DNA from: Leptobrachium leishanense | Taxonomy: Eukaryota; Chordata; Amphibia; Anura; Megophryidae | Direction: 5' to 3' | NCBI GenBank assembly: GCA_009667805.1 | Contig: CM019072.1 | Coordinates: 39,053,519 to 39,117,518, forward strand | Length of the DNA: 64,000 nt | Shown: piece after piece, positions 1 to 11,749 of the stretch | Numbering within the stretch: position 1 is the first letter of the stretch | How the letters are laid out: each line of letters begins with the position of its first letter | Position numbers and translations under genes: made by a program | The notes under the pieces: model-generated | Told to the model about the DNA's origin: nothing | What the model saw: only the letters and a program-made list of their open reading frames with translations | Database searches by the model: none

Positions 1-1162
1 AGACATTGCTTATTTAGATTTCAGTAAGGCTTTTGATACTGTTCCGCATAGAAGGCTTATCAATAAATTGCAATCTTTGAGCTTGGATTCCAATATTGTT
101 GAATGGATTAGGCAGTGGCTGAGTGACAGGCAACAGAGGGTTGTGGTAAATGGAGTTTATTCGGCGCAAGGTCTTATTACCAGTGGGGTACCTCAGGGGT
201 CAGTACTTGGACCCATTCTCTTTAATATTTTTATTAGTGATATTGCAGAAGGTATTAATGGAAAAGTATGTCTTTTTGCTGATGACACAAAGATTTGCAA
301 CAGGGTTGACGCTCCTGGAGGGATCAGCCAAATGACAAGTGATTTAGGTAAACTAAAAAAATGGTCGGAGTTGTGGCAATTGAGTTTTAATGTGGATAAG
401 TGCACCTGGGACGTAAAAACCCAAGGGCTGAATATAGAATATTTGATACAGTCCTAACCTCAACATCTGAGGGTTGGGATTTAGGGGTTATTATTTCAGA
501 GGATCTAAGGGTAAGTAGTCAATGTAATAAAGCAGCAGGAAATGCTAGCAGAATGCTTGGTTGTGTAGGGAGAGGTATTAGCAGTAGGTAAAGGGAAGTG
601 CTCATGCCACTGTACAGAGCACTGGTGAGACCTCACTTGGAGTACTGTGTGCAGTACTGGAGACCGTATCTCCAGAAGGATATAGACATCTTAGAGAGAG
701 TTCAGAGAAGGGCTACTAAAATGGTGTACGGCTTGAAGGAGAAAAGTTACCAGGAAAGGCTTAATGATCTTAACATGTACAGCTTGGAAAAAAGACGAGA
801 CAGCGGTGATATGATAGAAACATTTAAATACGTAAAGGGAATCCACAAGGTAGAGGAAGGGAGTATATTTAAAAGGAAACAAAGTAGCAAAACAAGAGGA
901 CATAGTCTTAGAGTAGAGGGGCAAAGGTTTAAAAGTAACATCAGGAAGCATTATTTTACTGAGAGGGTCGTGGATACATGGAACAGCCTTCCAGTTGAAA
1001 TGGTAGAGGCCAAAACAGTAATTGAATTTAAGCAAGCATGGGATAGGCATAAGGCTATCCTAAATAAAAGATAAATCCAGGTAAAGTATCCATGTAATTG
1101 GGCAGACTAGATGGGCCGAAAGGTTCTTATCTGCCGACATTTTTCTAATAATAATATTATTT
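1..1162 (+). mobile_element. CR1-like LINE, 5'-truncated 3' end
   Basis: Non-LTR retrotransposon fragment that starts before the window and holds the second half of the reverse transcriptase plus a short 3' UTR. The UTR carries GGGCAGACTAGATGGGCCGA near 1100 and ends in an (ATA)-rich tail around 1147-1162, as expected for CR1-clade LINEs, which end in short tandem repeats rather than a long poly(A). It lies on the plus strand, opposite to the necab2 exons. Confidence 0.85.
2..1074 (+). pseudogene. CR1-like reverse transcriptase, C-terminal part, broken
   Basis: Reading starts in frame 2 with AYLDFSKAFDTVPH, a palm-domain motif. It continues through SGVPQGSVLGPILFNIFISD and the catalytic FADDTK (about 270-290), which is intact. 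A frameshift near 395-402, just after FNVDKC, moves the frame to position 400 onward (HLGRKNPRAEY). A TAA stop at 589-591 then interrupts the text before REVLMPLYRALVRPHLEYC. The rest, including LERVQRRATKMVYGLK, SLEKRR and DTWNSLPVE, is open to a TAA at 1072-1074. These are the thumb and C-terminal motifs of CR1/L2-type LINE ORF2. The frameshift and stop show that it is dead. The N-terminal endonuclease domain would lie before the window. Clade assignment is from motif memory, not from an alignment. Confidence 0.85.
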
Positions 1163-4100
1163 TTTAAGAGACTACTAGATAGATATGCAGATAGAAAGCT
1201 TTTGATCAGTTTATATATATGCTTCCCTATGTTCCCATTGATTTATTTTATTTAATCTAGCACAATTTTAATTTAAAGGGACACTATCACTTGCATAAAC
1301 TGTAAATAGATTACTTGCGCGTTACAAATAAAACGACATTATAAAACATATGCTGTTTTTTTTGTTAGTTTGAAGTTATTGTCCGTGTGGAGGAAAAATA
1401 AAATTAGGTATTAATTCTCCTGTTTCCATTTTGTGCATTTTTCCCATGATGCAGCATTTACCAAAATCTAATGGTGAGTTTTACTTTGTGGCTGTGCTTT
1501 ATCTTATACAGTATTTAATAGTTAGTAGTGAGGCGTAGGAGGGAATGTTTAGATAAGGCAGCAGGGTGGTGTAATGTATTATGCAGGTCACTCCAGATAA
1601 GTGGGGCAAAAGGAGCAATTTTATGAAATTGGGTCAAATTACACACGGAGATCTTCCTTTTAGACTTCTTAAAAAAAATCTCCTCATTGCCTAGCAACCA
1701 TTCTAGCCTTAGTTGAGGGGGGGGGAGGAAAAAGAGTTTTAATTGGACGCTGTTGGAGTCTATCTATATTGGTATTAAGTTAACAGATCTTGCAAAATAA
1801 ACACAAATATAGTAGTTAACAAGTTTTTTGTCCAAATAAAATGAGATATATTTATAGGTCAATAACCCTTCAGCAAGGTATAAGTCAGCAACCTAACAAA
1901 GGGCAGGAAGAAAAAGGCATGTTACCACCAGTCCTTGAAATAGCCAGGTCCCATGATAAAGGAGAAAAATACAACATAAGACTAAGTATCAAATAGCAAA
2001 ACAACAAGAGCAGGTCATAAAATAAACCAGATAATAGAATAGTCAATACAAACCAGGTCTAAATACCAAAACACTCAGTAACAGTGATTATGGGCAATAG
2101 CTGCAGAAGGGCAATTGGCAAGACGATACTGAAAGCATATATAGGTTCAAGCCCTGATGCTAAAGGTCTGCAATAAAATGGTGATGCCACATGCGCAAAT
2201 GATGATCAAGCTACATCAAAAACAATGTAAAAATGGCATGAACCAATATAATCAAAAGAATAGACACGGCCTGATCAAGGTAAAAATAAGCTTGCAGCAT
2301 CAATATCGAAATTTTGCCTAGAAAATTATGCAAGTCACCGTGTGCAAGTGCCGGAGTGGCGAAACTCTTGAAACCAAGCGATAAATGCCCCACGGTTGGT
2401 ACGTACTCTCGCAATAAAATAGCTTGATTAGCTGAAATCAGTATATATGGAAATTTCCCACTTTATGTATCATATGCATATTTTCCACCATAAATCACAT
2501 TTGGGCTTCCTCCCACAATCCAGTAATCGCATGAATCAAACCATTTACGAAAATTAGGGAGGAGGTGTTATAATTGCTGTTTTGATTGAATCTGTGTACT
2601 TGAGTATAAATCCTTGAAAAATAGGCAAAGAAATCAAGGTAGCAAGTCTTGAACAGACTGAACAGATTATAGAAAATCCTTTTTATAGATTTCTTTTACT
2701 TATGAACTGGTAACATTTTAATATGAACAATTCATTTGGAATACTATCAAGAACAATTATTTTGGATGAGGTTATTAGGGACTAGGTTTTTTCTAAATGG
2801 AACCCCTTTACTACCAAATTTTCCATAAACCCACTGCCAGGACCCATTGAATACATGGAAAACAACTTTTCATTGGAGACATGCTTGGCACTTGCTGTTG
2901 ATATGGCCAGATTTTTATTCTTTCATGGTTTTCTACTTGTGAATTTTTGTGTGTTTTTGCAAATATATTTGCACAGTTCATGTTGACGGTTTGGTTTCAT
3001 CATTACTATTTTGAAGCTTGTTAGGCATATCTCATAGTCTGAAGTCTTATGCTGATGGGTTAACCCATGCAATGGATCCAAAATATGGAGAAGAGGCATT
3101 CTTTAATTACTACAAGTGGCATTAGCATTTGTCATAATATAACAGCACTTGAATCATAATACTAGGACTAATTTGCTTGCATTAAATGCCTATTGGAATT
3201 TACACAAGATAACTGTCACAATCAGTACCCAGGGTGGATATCTCCATATAGAAAGGCTCCGTCTTCCTGTCAGTATCCTGAACAACTACTGATTTTGGCC
3301 CAGTCCCACCTAGTTAATAACTGGAGCTCATTGTAGGGTGTAGGAAAAACGTAAAACTACTTTATTTGGGGTTTACAGACAAATATATACACACAGGGCA
3401 TACCCAGAGAACAGATGGCACAAGGAAGGTACGGGAGCACCAATGGAACAACACACACACAGGGGATGGACAACCCAGCACAGGTAAAGCATGACTCGGC
3501 ATTAACATAAAAAATAGCCTTCCCTCCCACACAGACAAAGGAAAGAACTCCCCTCCACCTCATGTCAGGGAGGAGAAAGCCGCAGTTCCACAACGGGCTT
3601 TCACCAGTTCCTGGAGGAGGTGGCAGAGATCTGGGGCTAGTTGGGAGCATGGAGAAACATTTCAGGATAGCAAAGAACCAAACAGTACAGATTGGAGAAA
3701 CAGCACAGACGATACCACACAACATTCTACAAGGAATACATCAGGAACATTACATCACAGACCCCAGGGAATAGGACACCCAGGCTCCCTGTACCTACTA
3801 GGAGTCAGTGAGACTTTGACATAGGAGAGGGTTGGGGAACGATTTAAAATTTCAGATCGACCTAAACCCAAAGTCTCACACCTCCCAAAAGTCATTTCAG
3901 ATCCATGTAACCCAAGTCCCAAGTGACTTACATCACACTAACACTAGGTTACAACTGGTGTTGCCAGATGGCAATTTCCTATGATTCGTAGGGCCCTATA
4001 TGGGGTGCCAAGGTTCGATGTCGCTGCTTTAGTGTATTTTTTATTAATACTATGAACAGTATGTAGTGATTACATGCTCAATTAAAAAATATGTTTTAAG

Positions 4101-5000
4101 TCTTCACACAAGTCTAAAGAAATATAAAACATAACGAACCTTAAACAAATTTGAAAAAAAAAAGAAAAAGAAAAAAAAATCCAGCTGGAAAACCTACTGA
4201 AATGAATATAAAGCTAAACCTTGATTACAGACAGCCATGAATTCGCAAATATATTTTTACTGTCTGTTCCTGTAGGGAAGGGGTTATTGCAGTGAGCTCG
4301 CTATTGCTTCCAAGTTCTAATTAAGAAATAAAATTACTGTGCTCGTTATCTGGATAAAACAAACCAGTCTCCTCACTAATCATCTCTATAAAACAAACAC
4401 ACATCTGAACTCTGCTCAGCTCCGTCTGCTCAATGCTCGCTGCCAGAATGAGATTCTTTTGTTCCCCTCGCTTTTTTCATATCACAATTTGCTGCAGAGA
4501 CGGGTTATTTTTACAGCATTTATTCTGCCAATAAAGAGCTGCCAGAAGATGATGATAATTTTTTTAAAAAAATATTTTAAATATCAAATCATCAGGCAAA
4601 CGCAAAATGCTTTGAATACCAGCAATCAACATAAAATGTATAAATTATTTTGTCCCTTTTCTTTGTTTAAAAAGACCCCTTTGCTGCGCGAGAGGTTAAA
4701 TAAAATTCACAAGCATCAAATCAGATTTGGTGGTGACGGCCAGTAAGAAGAAATTCTGTCTGGTGGACTTAATATGAGGTGTAATTATAGAATAATCCGA
4801 GAGATTTGCTCGTGGGGTGGTTTAATTTCCCTAATGAATAACCCCCATTATAATTACAATAGATCCATTTAACAGGGACAATCGTCTGCTGCACTAATGG
4901 ACAATCATCAGGCCTGATGACAAAAGGTTTGAGATGCTGAAGGCATTTCCCATGGCACCCCAGAATGGGCACTATTCCCTATTGAACACTAATGTTAGCA
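1163..5000. other. No gene recognised; AT-rich non-coding stretch
   Basis: No supported coding sequence or complete mobile element is seen. A TTTAAAGGGACACTATC motif near 1274 resembles the ends of TTAA-type elements found elsewhere in the window. A G-run lies at 1717-1726. From 3214 (TGTCACAATCAG...) the next 800 bases look like a decayed antisense LTR, with an inverted AATAAA near 3360, but no matching end or target duplication was found. The block 4200-4990 is described separately. Confidence 0.5.
4200..4990. promoter_or_regulatory. Possible conserved non-coding block (weak)
   Basis: This stretch lacks transposon ends, tandem repeats and decayed ORFs. It holds many TAATTA- and AATTA-like homeodomain-type core sites and otherwise balanced composition. 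That texture is typical of intronic conserved elements in vertebrate genomes. This is inference from texture only; no alignment was possible. Confidence 0.2.
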
Positions 5001-5720
5001 TTCGGATGTGTAAGCGTTACCGCCAGGATAAGTGACTTCACTGCATGCCCCCATATTACCTACCTGACGCTAAACCTGTTAAAAATTACTTGCCACGTTG
5101 TTTTTTGCGCTAGCTTTTGCAAGCTTACTATACTTTGCGCATCCTATACTTAATAAGGGGAGCCAAATCATTAATTAGTGTTAAAGATAAGTAAGGTATT
5201 GCAAAGTACTAGCTCTAATCACCATCAGGACACGCAAGGCACATTTTTAGTACCTTCTAAAAGCTGGCACTATATGATTCTGCAAATGCAAAATCATTTA
5301 GCACCCCCTAACCCCCCCAACAAATCCAATACTCACCTTTCATCCCGTGGTGAGAATCGTGGCCCTATCCGCTGCTTCTTAGCAGAGCAGAGTGAGACTA
5401 GGATCAAATAGTGACCAATCTCCCTCCATGATCACTCTGTGGCACTGCGCAATGTTGTGAAAACTCGAGGCATGGAAGCACCACCCTCCATGGAGTCCTA
5501 TGGACTCCAGGAGGTGATACTCGTAGCGGTGTGGAAGGACTATACTGAGTATCGCAGTGGTTAGCGTTCAGTCCTGGGGCGAGATGCTGAGCTGGCACCT
5601 GCCCCGGAATATCGAGGTAACATGGGGTGCTACGGGAAATCTGCAGGCGCAGATTTTCCCTATTTGTATCCCCATTTTAGCGCGAAGAAGGGAATAGGGC
5701 CCTAAGAGAACAATAAGTAA
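5000..5720. repeat. Member of the ATTACAT/GCGCTA dispersed repeat family (degenerate)
   Basis: Segments such as GCGCATCCTATACTTAATAA (about 5137) and the GTGAGAATCGTGGCCCTATC block (about 5350) are recognisably the same as parts of the better-preserved element at 6027-6725 and of 15400-15835. The order of blocks is the same, but the ends are not clear. Confidence 0.5.
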
Positions 5721-6026
5721 ACCACAAATTATCTTCATTCCTAGTTGTCCTAGCCAAGATCCTAGACCAAAGGTCCAATCATAATACTGAATAACCACTA
5801 AATCTCATTTCAAAAATGAATTGCACCTAACAAGAAAATAATGATTTAAATGACCTTCTAAATTTTGTAAAAATAAGCATCTATCCAGTAATTGGCAGAT
5901 ATTTATCTGTGTGTTTCCTCATGCTCAGATTGGCTCCACAAACCTCATACATACACATACTGTACCTGCTCACAGAAGATGCATCCTCATTCTCCTAGCC
6001 TGCACCTTTTGGTCTCATCTAAGGGA

Positions 6027-6725
6027 CTAGGGGCAAAATTACATACTTGGTGCTAACGTTAGGGCTCACCTGTGTGAGCGTTAACGTTAGCCCAAGTAGT
6101 TACCGCAAATTACAATCCAAACACTAACGGGTTAAGTAACCTGTTTGCGTTTGGAATCTTGCGCTTCTCTGCGCGAGGTTACTGTACTTTGTGCTCCCTA
6201 TACTTAACATGGGGAGCGCTAAGTGTTAATCAGCTTTAGGATTACAAAGTCCTAATGCTGATTAACGTCTGGCCGCGGTTAACAAAAAGTTAACCAGAGC
6301 CAGGACTTGGTGTTAACGGATTCTGCTTCTCCAGAATCAGTTAACACCAGCCAAAAACCCCCAAAAATTAATCATATACTCACCTCCTGTCCCGCGGCGA
6401 GGACCATGGCTCTGTCCGCCTCCTCAGTCCGGCGGGAGCAGGGAAAGACGGGGGGAAAAAAGTCCCCTCAGTCTCTCCCTGCATATCACTTCGCTGACCG
6501 GCCAGATCTCGCGAGGTGAGATCCGGCAGGTCATGTGATCGCCGGCGTCTGCTTCAATGGAGTCCTATGGACTCCATTGAGAAGATGCTCGCGGCGGCGC
6601 TCAGGTTTTTTAACGCCTGCATTGTAATCTAGCGGAAAAACTTGCGCGCTAGGGGGAAAACTGCGAGCGCAGTGTTTCCTCCCTAGCACCCCCGTTTTAC
6701 CGCTAGGAATGTAAGTTGGTCCTAG
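6027..6725. mobile_element. Non-autonomous DNA element, about 700 bp
   Basis: Imperfect terminal inverted repeats: the left end CTAGGGGCAAAATTACATAC pairs loosely with the right end, which reads ATGTAAGTTGGTCCTAG. Just inside the left end is a near-perfect hairpin (GCTAACGTTAGGGCTCACC with its complement, 6051-6093). The interior is GC-rich and also contains the palindrome CAATGGAGTCCTATGGACTC (about 6554). There is no ORF. Related material is at 5000-5720, 13678-13808 (same left end), 15400-15835 and 33312-34051. Confidence 0.6.
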
Positions 6726-7502
6726 ATGTATATTGCAAAAATGAGAACACAGTCTTATTGAAGAAAAGAGAAAAAATATTGCCGTTTCCCAGCATACAGG
6801 ATTTTGAGTCTCAGAATGGAGTCTTTATCCAGGGTGGACACTGAGTAGTCAGGAAAGGGTGACGTCAAACCAGCAGAATGTCCTTTTTGCACAGTGTGGA
6901 CAATCATCTTTCAGGAACATCACACTTTGAGTATACAAGCACTATCACAGTGACTGTGTCAAGGAAACGAGAGGACCTGAGCTCCCACTGGAACTCTCTA
7001 TGTAGCTGGCCTTGCATTACCTGTGGTCTGTTAGCATTGACTCAGACATGGACACGGAACGTCCATGATATACTCTAGACTCAGTCACTGGGTACTTGAT
7101 GAATGTCAGGCACTCTAAAAATGGTGATGATGATGAAGGTGCCAACATAGCAAATTAAAAAATAATGTATGGGTACAGGCTGAGAGAGGGCAATTATAAA
7201 GTTTCATTCATCTTGCATACAAACACAAAACTGCAACAGAGACCAACACAAACATGTTAATAGTACAAGAAGAAACACAGATAATATACGTTAATGATTT
7301 CCCGAGGAGGCCAGTGGTCAACTCAAAAATCAAAACCCAAACACCTCAGGGTCACGGACCTCATGCAGCCTTATTTTTTTGTATATATTACCCACAGGGT
7401 CATAATAAATCTGACTCGGATCATTAGAGAAAAAGTATATAGGCAACTCTGGCAAAAGATCAGCCATCACGCGTCCGTCCACCCATTTAACACTGAAATA
7501 TG
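6726..7502. other. No gene or element recognised
   Basis: Low-complexity to unique sequence without a convincing ORF, splice-flanked exon or terminal repeats. Confidence 0.4.
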
Positions 7503-7684
7503 CAGGTCTAGTCACTAAAGGTGAAACTCAGGAGAATTGACAGGAGAAGAGAACAATCTAGAACAAATAGCCAATTTGGAATGTAAGAAAAATTGGAGAA
7601 TTTTTCTGGTTTTGGCTATTTTGTTCTAGAATTTTCACTTCTTTTGCTAATTCTCCAGAGTTTCACCTATAGTGAATAGACCTG
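7503..7684. mobile_element. Palindromic MITE, copy 1
   Basis: The whole 182-bp element folds back on itself. The left end CAGGTCTAGTCACTAAAGGT is complemented by the right end ...CACCTATAGTGAATAGACCTG, and the inner parts (TTCTCCAGAG / AACTCAGGAGAA) also pair. A second copy is at 44508-44689 and a relative at 55475-55664. It has no coding capacity. Confidence 0.75.
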
Positions 7685-8492
7685 ATAGTGTTATACATTC
7701 CTGCTCTTTTTTAGCGGTCAATTAAGCAAAACATTGCCAGTAAAATAAAACTTAGCTAATAATTCTGTAGCTATAGTCAAATTGTGATACATAAAAGCAA
7801 CCGAATAATAAGTAAAAAATCTTCTCACAATGCCTTAATTTACACCTGATTTTATGTTAAGGGGTTTAGTCATTTTGAGTGTAACATAAAATTAAACCTA
7901 TTTATTCATTGCCACTAGGGATGAGCCGAACACCCCCCGAGTTCGGTTCAGATCCGAACCCGAACTTTCCAAATGTTCGAATCCGAATCCGAACCAGAAC
8001 TCAAACTCAATACAAGTCAATGGGGCTGAAAATTCGGTTTTTAGAGTGCCCTCCAAGAGGGCATATATGCTAGATATTTGCCATAAAAGGTGTATGGGGG
8101 TCCGGGTAGTGCCCTGGGGGACAGGAAAAAAGGACAAAAAGTTAAAAAAAAAGTTTTTAAAGGGACAGTGAGTTTTCCATGAAATAAGGGTTAAAAATAA
8201 AAACGAAAAATTCCTTCAAATATCGTGCCTAGGAGGTCTCCATAACCTGCCCGTGAAGTGGCAGATTTCTAGGATGTATAGAAACACTTAAAAACAAAAA
8301 AAATTATGTTTCAAATGACGGTAAATGCTTTTCCTTTAATCTATCCATAAACAACTGCTTGGGGCGGCAGCCTGTATGAAAAGAGGAGACGTTTTAGGAG
8401 TCGGACACGCAGAACAGGTTTAGTGTTTTTTTGGGCTAAATTATTGTGAAACTTAGGCAGGCTCTGGATGAAAGTAACAATAGGTGCTTTAA

Positions 8493-8919
8493 GGCTGGGG
8501 TCAGACTAGCGCACTTTTAACGTGTGTTTAGGCGCACTTAATCACGGCCGCACTAGCAGCAAATGACACGCAATGACGGCCAATATATGAAGTACGGCCG
8601 CACGAAAATCCGGCCGCGCAACGCAAGTGGAAAATGAACGCATTTTTTCGAGAACGCTGAACCGCTAGTACTGACGTACAGAGTGCGCTGCGTCCGCATA
8701 GCGGCGTGTGTACGTGATTAGGAGACGTCAGACGCTGCTCATGTCCGGCCAACATAACGTCCAGACACCCAAAGTTTTCTGGTTTGGATCCGTAAAAAAT
8801 CACGCACAAAAATGCGCATCGTATGACCATTTAAGCGCTTTCCGTGAAAAAACACCTCAATGCGTTCGGACACACTTTTTGACGTTCGCTCCGAAAAATG
8901 TGTTCGTTTGACCCTAGCC
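8493..8919. mobile_element. PIF/Harbinger-type MITE, copy 1 (427 bp)
   Basis: Left end GGCTGGGGTCAGACTAGCGC and right end ...TTTGACCCTAGCC form inverted repeats. They are flanked by TAA at 8490-8492 and 8920-8922, a 3-bp TWA duplication as used by PIF/Harbinger elements. A second copy with the same interior is at 58623-59047. It is nested inside the hAT-type element. Confidence 0.8.
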
Positions 8920-9069
8920 TAAAATTGGGCCTTTAGCGTCGGCAACAGTGCCGTCACACAGTCTCACCCCTCTGAGGATATGAATCTGATACAGGCGTCA
9001 GTGGCAGTGCAGCCAAATATTGTGCCTATGGTGCCAGGCCAGCAAGTGCCATCATACAGTAACCCCTCT

Positions 9070-9421
9070 ATTATTATTATTATTATTCTTTATTTATAAA
9101 GCGCCAGCATATTCCGCAGCGCTGTACAATAGGCACAGTATAGACAGGGTTACAATACATTGAACAACATTTGACAAACAGTACAGGAGGAGATGAGGGC
9201 CCTATTCCCGTAGGAACTCACAATCTGGGAGGGTTGGGGTTGGAAACAGGAGGAGAGGACTGTAAGGTGAGAGTGATTGATGGTTGCGTCAGTGAGTTGG
9301 GTGGTAGGCTTAACCAAAAATAGGAACGTTTTAAGGGAGCGTTTGAAGGAAGAGAAGTTAGGGGAATGTCTGACAGTATTGTGGTACTGTGGTATTGTGG
9401 AAGAGTGCAGGGGTGGACCAT
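9070..9421 (-). mobile_element. L2-like LINE 3' end, copy 1
   Basis: On the minus strand this reads as the last part of a LINE: CTTCCTTCAAACGCTCCCTT (tail of the RT C-terminal domain), then a 3' UTR with TAGATTGTGAG-type text (here CCCAGATTGTGAGTTCCTAC). It ends in GCTGGCGCTTTATAAATAAA followed by (ATA)n at 9070-9087. A close copy in plus orientation is at 29845-30290. Severely 5'-truncated, as is usual for LINE insertions. Confidence 0.8.
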
Positions 9422-9749
9422 GCGGTCAGGGCCGGTGCTAGACTATTTTGCGCCCTAGGCAAGACCAGCTACTTGCACCCCCCCCAAAAAAAAAAAACGA
9501 CACAACATGAAACTGCTAAATTTCTTTTTACTTAAGAATAAAGTTTGAAAAGCACCAATAGTAAAGGTAAAATAAATATAAATAAACTGTATTAAATCAT
9601 TTTAAATTAACTGTATTGAACAAACTTAAATTAACGAAAAAAATAAATAAAAGTTGTCACGTAAGTTTCAATTTCAGACACATCAAAATTTCACTTTGCG
9701 TGCCTTATCCTTTGCAAATTTTCATCATGCGTTTATATATATATTGCCC

Positions 9750-10420
9750 AGGCCAGCTCACATCATGTGTATATATATTGCCCAGGCCAATCCCCTGGTG
9801 GAGATAGGGGGTTCATTTGAACCCCGATATCTCCAGGCATCTAGTGGGTCATGGAGGGTGTCAATCGAAAGGCCTGAGCATGGCCTTTCGAATGATACCC
9901 AACATGACCAGGTATAAAGTAAAAAAAAGAAAAAAGAAAAGAAAAACATGTATTTTTTTTGTGTGATATTTTTATTAATGCAGCAATATTGTTCACATTG
10001 CAATTATAATGTGAACGATGATGCACTAATGATTTTTTTCTATGGGGTGCGTTTGCTATAAATCAGGTAATTCCCCCCACAAAATGTAACAAGTCCCCAT
10101 TTCTAATTTTTGTACAAGCGCACCCCATAGAAAATATAACCGCAAACGTTCATGTGCTAAAATGTGAAAAAAACAACACTTTACACACTGCAGATGATTA
10201 AAAATTCAATTTTTATTGCATTTTTTTCATAATATACAGCCAGGACAGGACGTATACATATAAAAATGATATATTATGAATCTGCGGAGTCTGCCAGAAA
10301 GGACGATATCTAACATGTCGGTCATTTAACAAAATGTGGCTTCAAAATCGCGTTTAAACATGATGAGCGAAAGCGGTAAAAATGAGCTGAGCACACAGCG
10401 GTGAAATAGAGCATATTAGA
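9750..10420. mobile_element. Hairpin-family element A
   Basis: Related in inverse order to the element at 11750-12985. It shares the TATGGGGTGCG...CGCACCCCATA inverted pair (about 10043 and 10119), the palindrome around 9977-10027, and local hairpins such as CGAAAGGCCTGAGCATGGCC paired with its complement (about 9866-9893). The right end runs into GAGCTGAGCACACAGCGGTG, the same terminal text seen at 58512-58535. The exact ends are not defined. Confidence 0.6.
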
Positions 10421-10834
10421 AGTTTTAGGAGGGAAATTAACACTTCTCAAATCTCAATCAGAAGCAGACACCTCCCCATCCCCTCAGTATAGTCTACAAT
10501 GTATCAAATTGATTAGACCAGACTAAAAACACCTGTTATGACGTTCGAAAAACACAGGTCATTCAGAGTTGAGAATCTTTGCACGTACACATTAGTTTCT
10601 AATTTAATATCTAATAAACCGTTGCTTATAATATTCTGCAGTAAAGAGTCTCTTTATTTCTAGATTTTTTAGTATTTTTTTAAGCATTTTCTATACTTTT
10701 TTCAAAATTTCTTTTTTTTTGCGAACTCGAACCGAACACACCCAAAAAGTTCGAAGTTCGCGAACTTTCGAACAACCAAAGTTCGGTTCGAACTCCGAAA
10801 CGGCCGAACCGAACAGCTCATCCCTAATTGCCAC

Positions 10835-11337
10835 TGAGATTATCATCAGACTATTAAACCAATATTATTATATTATTATTATGTTTTCAGTGTAACATTA
10901 ATGGGGTTATTTTAACCACCTGGTTAATTATATGCTGATTTATCATATTATACTTAACACTGAATATGTCATAAAACTATTTAGGGCAAATATATTTAAA
11001 GACAATTATGCGTTATTAAAAATGAGTGCATTATTAAAAATACTTTGACTCCAGCTTTAATTGAATGTGATTTAATGTATCCTAAATATTTCAATGTCAT
11101 TATTCTCAAATAACATACATTAATTAGAATTTAGTTACTAATAATTAGATTATTCAAGTTTTTCTGGACCATCGAACTCCCATTAAAAATGAGACGTGGG
11201 CCCACATACTCAGCAAGAATGTACAATAAAAATAAAATATACAATACTAAATAATCTATTTTTTTTAAATCAATAGTCTTCGTGTAGTTCATATAGGATT
11301 TGCTTTTGCTATCAGCAGCAACTAGATCAAACATATA
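10835..11337. other. No gene recognised
   Basis: AT-rich sequence between two transposons; no ORF, exon or terminal repeat was identified. Confidence 0.4.
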
Positions 11338-11749
11338 CAGGGTTAATCAGAGATCCGAACTGGCCCCGAAATTACACCGAAAGGTGAATTTCTCTGTACG
11401 GTGCAATTTCGGGGCCATTCGACTATTCAAAACCTGGCAATTCCCCAAATATTGGCAAATTGCCAGCAAAATATGGCGCCTGTTTGACGACAGTGAAACC
11501 CCCATAGAGAAACAATGGTTAACCTATTCCGAGAACACCGAACAGCAGAGAAATGTCAGTGAAATGCTTGGTGGTTTCATTCAGCAGGTTTAACCAGGTG
11601 AATCCCATAGGTTTCAATGTCAAAAAAATTCCCATTTTTATATAATATCTATTAAGCTGTTTATTCTTTTAATTTACAGCAAAAAGACTCTTTATTTTTT
11701 TAAAGATTTTTAGGCATTTTTGGGGATTTTTGCGCCAAATCTTTTTTAA

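Larger units (their letters stand above)
7916..10826. mobile_element. hAT-type non-autonomous transposon, 2.9 kb
   Basis: The ends are inverted: TAGGGATGAGC at the left and GCTCATCCCTA at the right, followed inward by GTTCGG/CCGAAC-rich sub-repeats. It is bounded by a perfect 8-bp direct repeat ATTGCCAC at 7908-7915 and 10827-10834. An 8-bp target duplication is characteristic of the hAT superfamily. No transposase is present. It has been enlarged by later insertions: a Harbinger-type MITE (8493-8919), an L2-like LINE 3' end (about 9070-9421) and a hairpin-family element (about 9750-10420). The motif near 10590-10690 (CTAATAAACCG..CTGCAG..AAAGAGTCTC) recurs in several other elements of this window. 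Confidence 0.85.

Noticed and set aside
3357..3725. 122-codon minus-strand frame
   Set aside because: Low-complexity, Cys/Pro-rich text lying in a possible degenerate LTR; no family motif.
9654..9917. 87-codon plus-strand frame
   Set aside because: It spans hairpin-family repeat sequence with an opposing frame of similar length; no domain.
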